From NCBI GenBank assembly GCA_025352845.1, contig JANXSC010000649.1, positions 1-16,616 on the forward strand: a stretch of DNA of 16,616 nucleotides, in the 5' to 3' direction. The notes beneath the pieces are model-generated. The model worked only from the letters and a program-made list of their open reading frames with translations. It was not told the DNA's origin and made no database searches. This DNA is from Opitutaceae bacterium (lineage in GTDB: Bacteria; Verrucomicrobiota; Verrucomicrobiia; Opitutales; Opitutaceae). Position numbers and translations under genes: made by a program. Below, piece by piece: positions 13,816-16,616 of this stretch (its first letter is position 1; each line of letters starts with the position of its first letter).

Positions 13816-16016
13816 GGACGGGAAAAGCCGAGTGCGGAATCGAGGGCCTGGCGAAGCATTTGATAGCGGCTCTTGATTTCGTCCGGCACGCCCCAGACCT
13901 CCTCGCCCTGATAGTGGAGGGCGATGGCGAGCGTGACCAGAATCCCGATCACGCTGAGACCGGCGAGCGCAAGCCAGCTCACGCGCCGGGCGCGAACCGA
14001 AAGCAGATCGAGCGCGTTCAGGCCAAACGCCGCGGCGAGCACGAGGGGCGCACAGAAGTCTCCCGTGTAGCGGTGCGAGATGGCGATGGCCGTGAACAAC
14101 GCGAGCGCCATCGGGGCCGTGCCGGCGGCGATGATTGCCAGCGGGAGGCGCGATTCCCGCCAGCGCACGAGCGCCAGCGCCGCACCACCGAACGCGAGCA
14201 GGCAGAGCGCCGGCATCGCGAAAGGCAGCGCGAGCGTGGACTCGGCCAGATCGATCCGCGCGTCCCGATAGGAAGGCCCGTTCCCACGCTGGAGAAAGAA
14301 ATAGGGAAACGTCGGGCGAAATGTGAAATCAGGACGCCACACATAGGCGTCGAAATCGTGCCGAAAATTTCCGGGGTGGAAGTTGCTTCCGGCGATTTGC
14401 GCCAGGCGGGCGGCATTGTATTGCACGTGGTAGCGCAACGGGGCGCCGGCGAAGCTCTCAAATTTCAGGTAACTGAGGACGTTGAAACTGAGCACGCCCA
14501 GCGCCGCCAGCAGGGCGATGGCGAATGGTCGACACAGCGCGCGCCAGCGGATGCGAGGATCGGACGGATTCCGGACCAGCGCGCGCCCGGCCAGCGCCAG
14601 GGCGGCGCAGCCCAACAGGCCCAGCGCAAAGAGCCCGCATGGTGGACGCGCGTGCAGTGAAAGCACGCCGCACGCGAGTGCGCCCCACCACCACCGGTGG
14701 TCGGGCTGCGCGATCCAGCGCAGCGCGAGATACCCGCTCCACAGCGCGAACATGGCACCGCAAAGAATCGCCTCGTGATAGACGTAGGCCCGGCTCGCGA
14801 GAAAGAGCATCGTAGAGCCGCAGCCCACGGCGGAAGTAAACAGCACGGTGGTGCCGGCGGATGGCCGCGCGCCCGGACCGCGCGCCAGGCGTGAGACGTG
14901 GAGCAAAATCAGGTGGGCCGCGACGAGCCAGGCGGCGAAATAGGCCAGCATGAAGCAGCGCGTGAGCTGCCCGAATCCGATTTTAAGCACGACGAAGGGA
15001 AGCCGCAGCAGCGCCGGGGTCGGACCGAAATAGATGTAGGTGCGGTCCTGAAAAATGAAGGACTCCCCAGTCCTCGCTTCCGCGGGCAGATCGAGGCGGC
15101 CCTGCAGGAAGCTGCGGGCCTGAAAGTCATACTGATCGCCGAACTCATCCGGGGCCACGAGGCGAAACGTGCCGCCGGTGATCACCGTCGTGAAGCCGAG
15201 CAAGCTGAGGGCGGCCGCGGCGAAAAACCAGCCGTGCGAGGCGCGCACGGTGCGCGACGGGAAAACGGTCGGCGCGCCGGCCGCGAAAAAATTCCCGCCG
15301 CCCTGCTTCACGCGTGACGCGATCGCGCGCAAGCACGCGCTCAAGATCGCGCGTGCGAACGCGCCCACCCCTGCGCTCAAGGCGAGGGCGGCGAGGAGCG
15401 CCCACGGGCGTTCGCGGATCAGCCAGCGCAGGCGTTCGCCGGTTTTGAACACTGCTTCGGGCCCGCCGCGCAACGCGCGGCCATCCGGGAGCGCGAGTGA
15501 TCCGCGGAAGCTTTCCTGTGCGACGGTGCCGCCGGCGGGATTGGTGGCGAAGAAGATGTCGGCCGGCTCGCGCCGGTGGAAATAAACCGGTTCATCGAGC
15601 AGGACCACGCCGTCGAGCGTGACGCGCAACGGCCGCTTTTCGTGCGAGCGGAAATTCGCGATGTGGGCCAGCGTCGGCATTTCAATCGTGAGGCGGCGCG
15701 GCGTGCCCGGATTGAGCGGAAACGGCGCCGAGACCGGACCGCCCATACCCCACACATCGTAGAACAACATCGCGGTGTTTTCGTCGAGGTAGTGCACGGC
15801 CAGAAAATCGGCGTTGCTGCGCGTGCCGGTGGTGACGAGCGGTTCACCTTGATGGGCGACTCCGCGAGGGAAGGCGATGTCCATGACGAGCCTCGGCGGC
15901 AGCGGGGGAAAGGACTCGTGCCAGAGCGAAACCAGCAACGCGGCGAGCGTCACCGCGCCCGCGAGGAGGCCGACGCTCCGCCGGATGAAGCGCGCCCTCG
16001 GGGAAGCGGGATTCAT
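13812..16016 (-). CDS. MP734: GT-C-like membrane protein with N-terminal extracytoplasmic beta module
   Basis: This encodes 734 residues with the same design as MP761. A signal anchor (about 13-31) precedes a soluble module (about 43-188) with EPLVTTG (58-64), ADFLAVHYL (69-77) and YDVWGMGGPVS (86-96). A second helix (about 204-222) and a cytoplasmic linker follow. The polytopic core from about 262 has DQYDFQARSFLQGRLDL (294-310), YFGPTPALLRLPF (329-341), SRAYVYHEAI (about 407-416), HARPPCG (about 454-460) and HRYTGDFCAP (about 647-656). Both paralogues end with a matching LHYQGE..WGVP segment. No enzyme family was recognised with certainty; a GT-C-type transferase using a polyprenyl-linked sugar is the best guess. 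The start overlaps the GtrB-like stop by ATGA, and its own stop overlaps the GT2-methyltransferase start by ATGA. Confidence 0.77.
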   Translation of the reverse strand: MNPASPRARFIRRSVGLLAGAVTLAALLVSLWHESFPPLPPRLVMDIAFPRGVAHQGEPLVTTGTRSNADFLAVHYLDENTAMLFYDVWGMGGPVSAPFPLNPGTPRRLTIEMPTLAHIANFRSHEKRPLRVTLDGVVLLDEPVYFHRREPADIFFATNPAGGTVAQESFRGSLALPDGRALRGGPEAVFKTGERLRWLIRERPWALLAALALSAGVGAFARAILSACLRAIASRVKQGGGNFFAAGAPTVFPSRTVRASHGWFFAAAALSLLGFTTVITGGTFRLVAPDEFGDQYDFQARSFLQGRLDLPAEARTGESFIFQDRTYIYFGPTPALLRLPFVVLKIGFGQLTRCFMLAYFAAWLVAAHLILLHVSRLARGPGARPSAGTTVLFTSAVGCGSTMLFLASRAYVYHEAILCGAMFALWSGYLALRWIAQPDHRWWWGALACGVLSLHARPPCGLFALGLLGCAALALAGRALVRNPSDPRIRWRALCRPFAIALLAALGVLSFNVLSYLKFESFAGAPLRYHVQYNAARLAQIAGSNFHPGNFRHDFDAYVWRPDFTFRPTFPYFFLQRGNGPSYRDARIDLAESTLALPFAMPALCLLAFGGAALALVRWRESRLPLAIIAAGTAPMALALFTAIAISHRYTGDFCAPLVLAAAFGLNALDLLSVRARRVSWLALAGLSVIGILVTLAIALHYQGEEVWGVPDEIKSRYQMLRQALDSALGFSRP

Positions 16017-16616
16017 CGCCGGCCAAAACCCTCGGCCCGATCCACGATGAATTTCGGGCGCGCGCGGACTTCCTCGTAGATGCGGCCGATGTATTCGCCC
16101 AAGATGCCGATGCTGATCAGCTGCACGCCGCCGAGGAAGGAGATGAGGATGACCTGCGTGGGATTGCCCCAGGAGATTTCGCGGCCCGTGATTTTATAGA
16201 AGAGGTAGATCGCCATCAGCAGAAACGAGCACCCGGAGACGACGAAGCCGAGCATCGTGCTCAGCGAAAGCGCGTAGGTGGAAAAGCAGAAGATGCCGTT
16301 GAACCCGATGCGCAGCGAACCGAGGAAACGGTTGTAGTTTGTCTCGCCCGCAAAGCGCGCCGGCCGGTCAAACGGAATGATCGCCTGCTTGAACCCGACG
16401 ACCGCGACCATGCCCCGCAGGAAACCGTGGCTCTCCTTCAGCCGCACGACTTCGGCGACGACGCGCCGCGACATCAGGCGGAAGTCGCCGGTGTTCGGCG
16501 GGATTTTCACGTCGGCGATCTTGTTGATCACCTTGTAGCCGGTGGCGGCGACCATCTTCTTGATCCAGGGTTCGCCCGTGCGCTGGAGGCGCTGGGGCAG
16601 CACGACATCGTAACCC
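16013..16616 (-). CDS. GtrB/DPM-like polyprenyl-phosphate glycosyltransferase, N-terminus cut by window edge
   Basis: The last 200 or so residues of a GT2 enzyme are visible, and the frame is open to the window end. The visible part starts at GYDVVLPQR and contains IPPNTGDFRLMSRRVV, the family's conserved acceptor-side block, then KESHGFLRG. Two C-terminal transmembrane segments are followed by the typical tail LGEYIGRIYEEVRARPKF. GtrB-type enzymes load a sugar from an NDP donor onto undecaprenyl phosphate at the inner face of the membrane. The N-terminal DDGS and DXD motifs should lie just outside the window. The stop overlaps the MP734 start as ATGA, so the two are probably translated together and act on the same sugar. 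An apparent GTG start at 16603 is internal and is not the real start. Confidence 0.9.
   Translation of the reverse strand, partial: GYDVVLPQRLQRTGEPWIKKMVAATGYKVINKIADVKIPPNTGDFRLMSRRVVAEVVRLKESHGFLRGMVAVVGFKQAIIPFDRPARFAGETNYNRFLGSLRIGFNGIFCFSTYALSLSTMLGFVVSGCSFLLMAIYLFYKITGREISWGNPTQVILISFLGGVQLISIGILGEYIGRIYEEVRARPKFIVDRAEGFGRR

Noticed and set aside
11486..13863. Plus-strand ORFs at 11486-12412 and 12757-13863
   Set aside because: Antisense shadows of MP761 and the GT2-methyltransferase gene, with no recognisable domain.
1..16616. CRISPR array, tRNA/rRNA genes, transposase or phage genes
   Set aside because: No evenly spaced direct repeats, no RNA gene landmarks and no recombinase-like proteins were found on either strand.

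Overview
The window is a dense, GC-rich (about 65 % by eye) stretch of a bacterial chromosome given over to cell-surface glycan biosynthesis. Thirteen genes are supported, and the first and last run off the window. No tRNA, rRNA, transposase, phage gene or CRISPR array was seen. Gene content and the short dispersed repeats in the spacers suggest an Opitutaceae-like member of the Verrucomicrobiota. That assignment rests on recall of family and repeat styles, not on a search. Long antisense ORFs occur over almost every gene and look like products of the codon bias.

Region 1 (1-3426, minus strand) is transcribed as Gfo/Idh/MocA oxidoreductase, then an HddA-like sugar kinase, an HddC-like nucleotidyltransferase and a GmhA-like SIS isomerase (cut by the window start). 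The last three match the enzymes that turn sedoheptulose 7-phosphate into NDP-D-glycero-alpha-D-manno-heptose. The phosphatase step (GmhB) is not in the window. The spacers hold short repeats, including an 87-bp inverted-repeat element.

Region 2 (3489-6341, plus strand) is a two-gene unit: an 804-residue polytopic membrane protein (MP804) and a GtrA-family protein. It diverges from region 1 and converges on region 3.

Region 3 (6348-16616, minus strand) looks like one long operon. Its order is GtrB/DPM-like glycosyltransferase (partial), 734-residue membrane protein (MP734), glycosyltransferase-methyltransferase fusion, 761-residue membrane protein (MP761), NAD-dependent epimerase, 536-residue GT-C-like membrane protein (MP536), and SDR dehydrogenase. 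The first four genes are joined by 4-nt ATGA overlaps or a 2-nt gap.

The most interesting signal is a set of three related membrane proteins, MP804, MP734 and MP761. They share a GT-C-like membrane core and an extra beta-rich module of about 145 residues. The module sits at the N-terminus in MP734 and MP761. In MP804 it sits at the C-terminus and appears to be duplicated. In the predicted topology it always faces outside. Each protein is encoded next to a partner typical of polyprenyl-phosphate-sugar systems (GtrB-like, GT2-methyltransferase, GtrA). A reasonable inference is a multi-enzyme system in which cytoplasmic enzymes make NDP-sugars, GT2 enzymes load them on a lipid carrier, GtrA-like protein helps flipping, and the large membrane proteins transfer the sugars to a glycan outside. 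The acceptor and the sugars cannot be read from the sequence.
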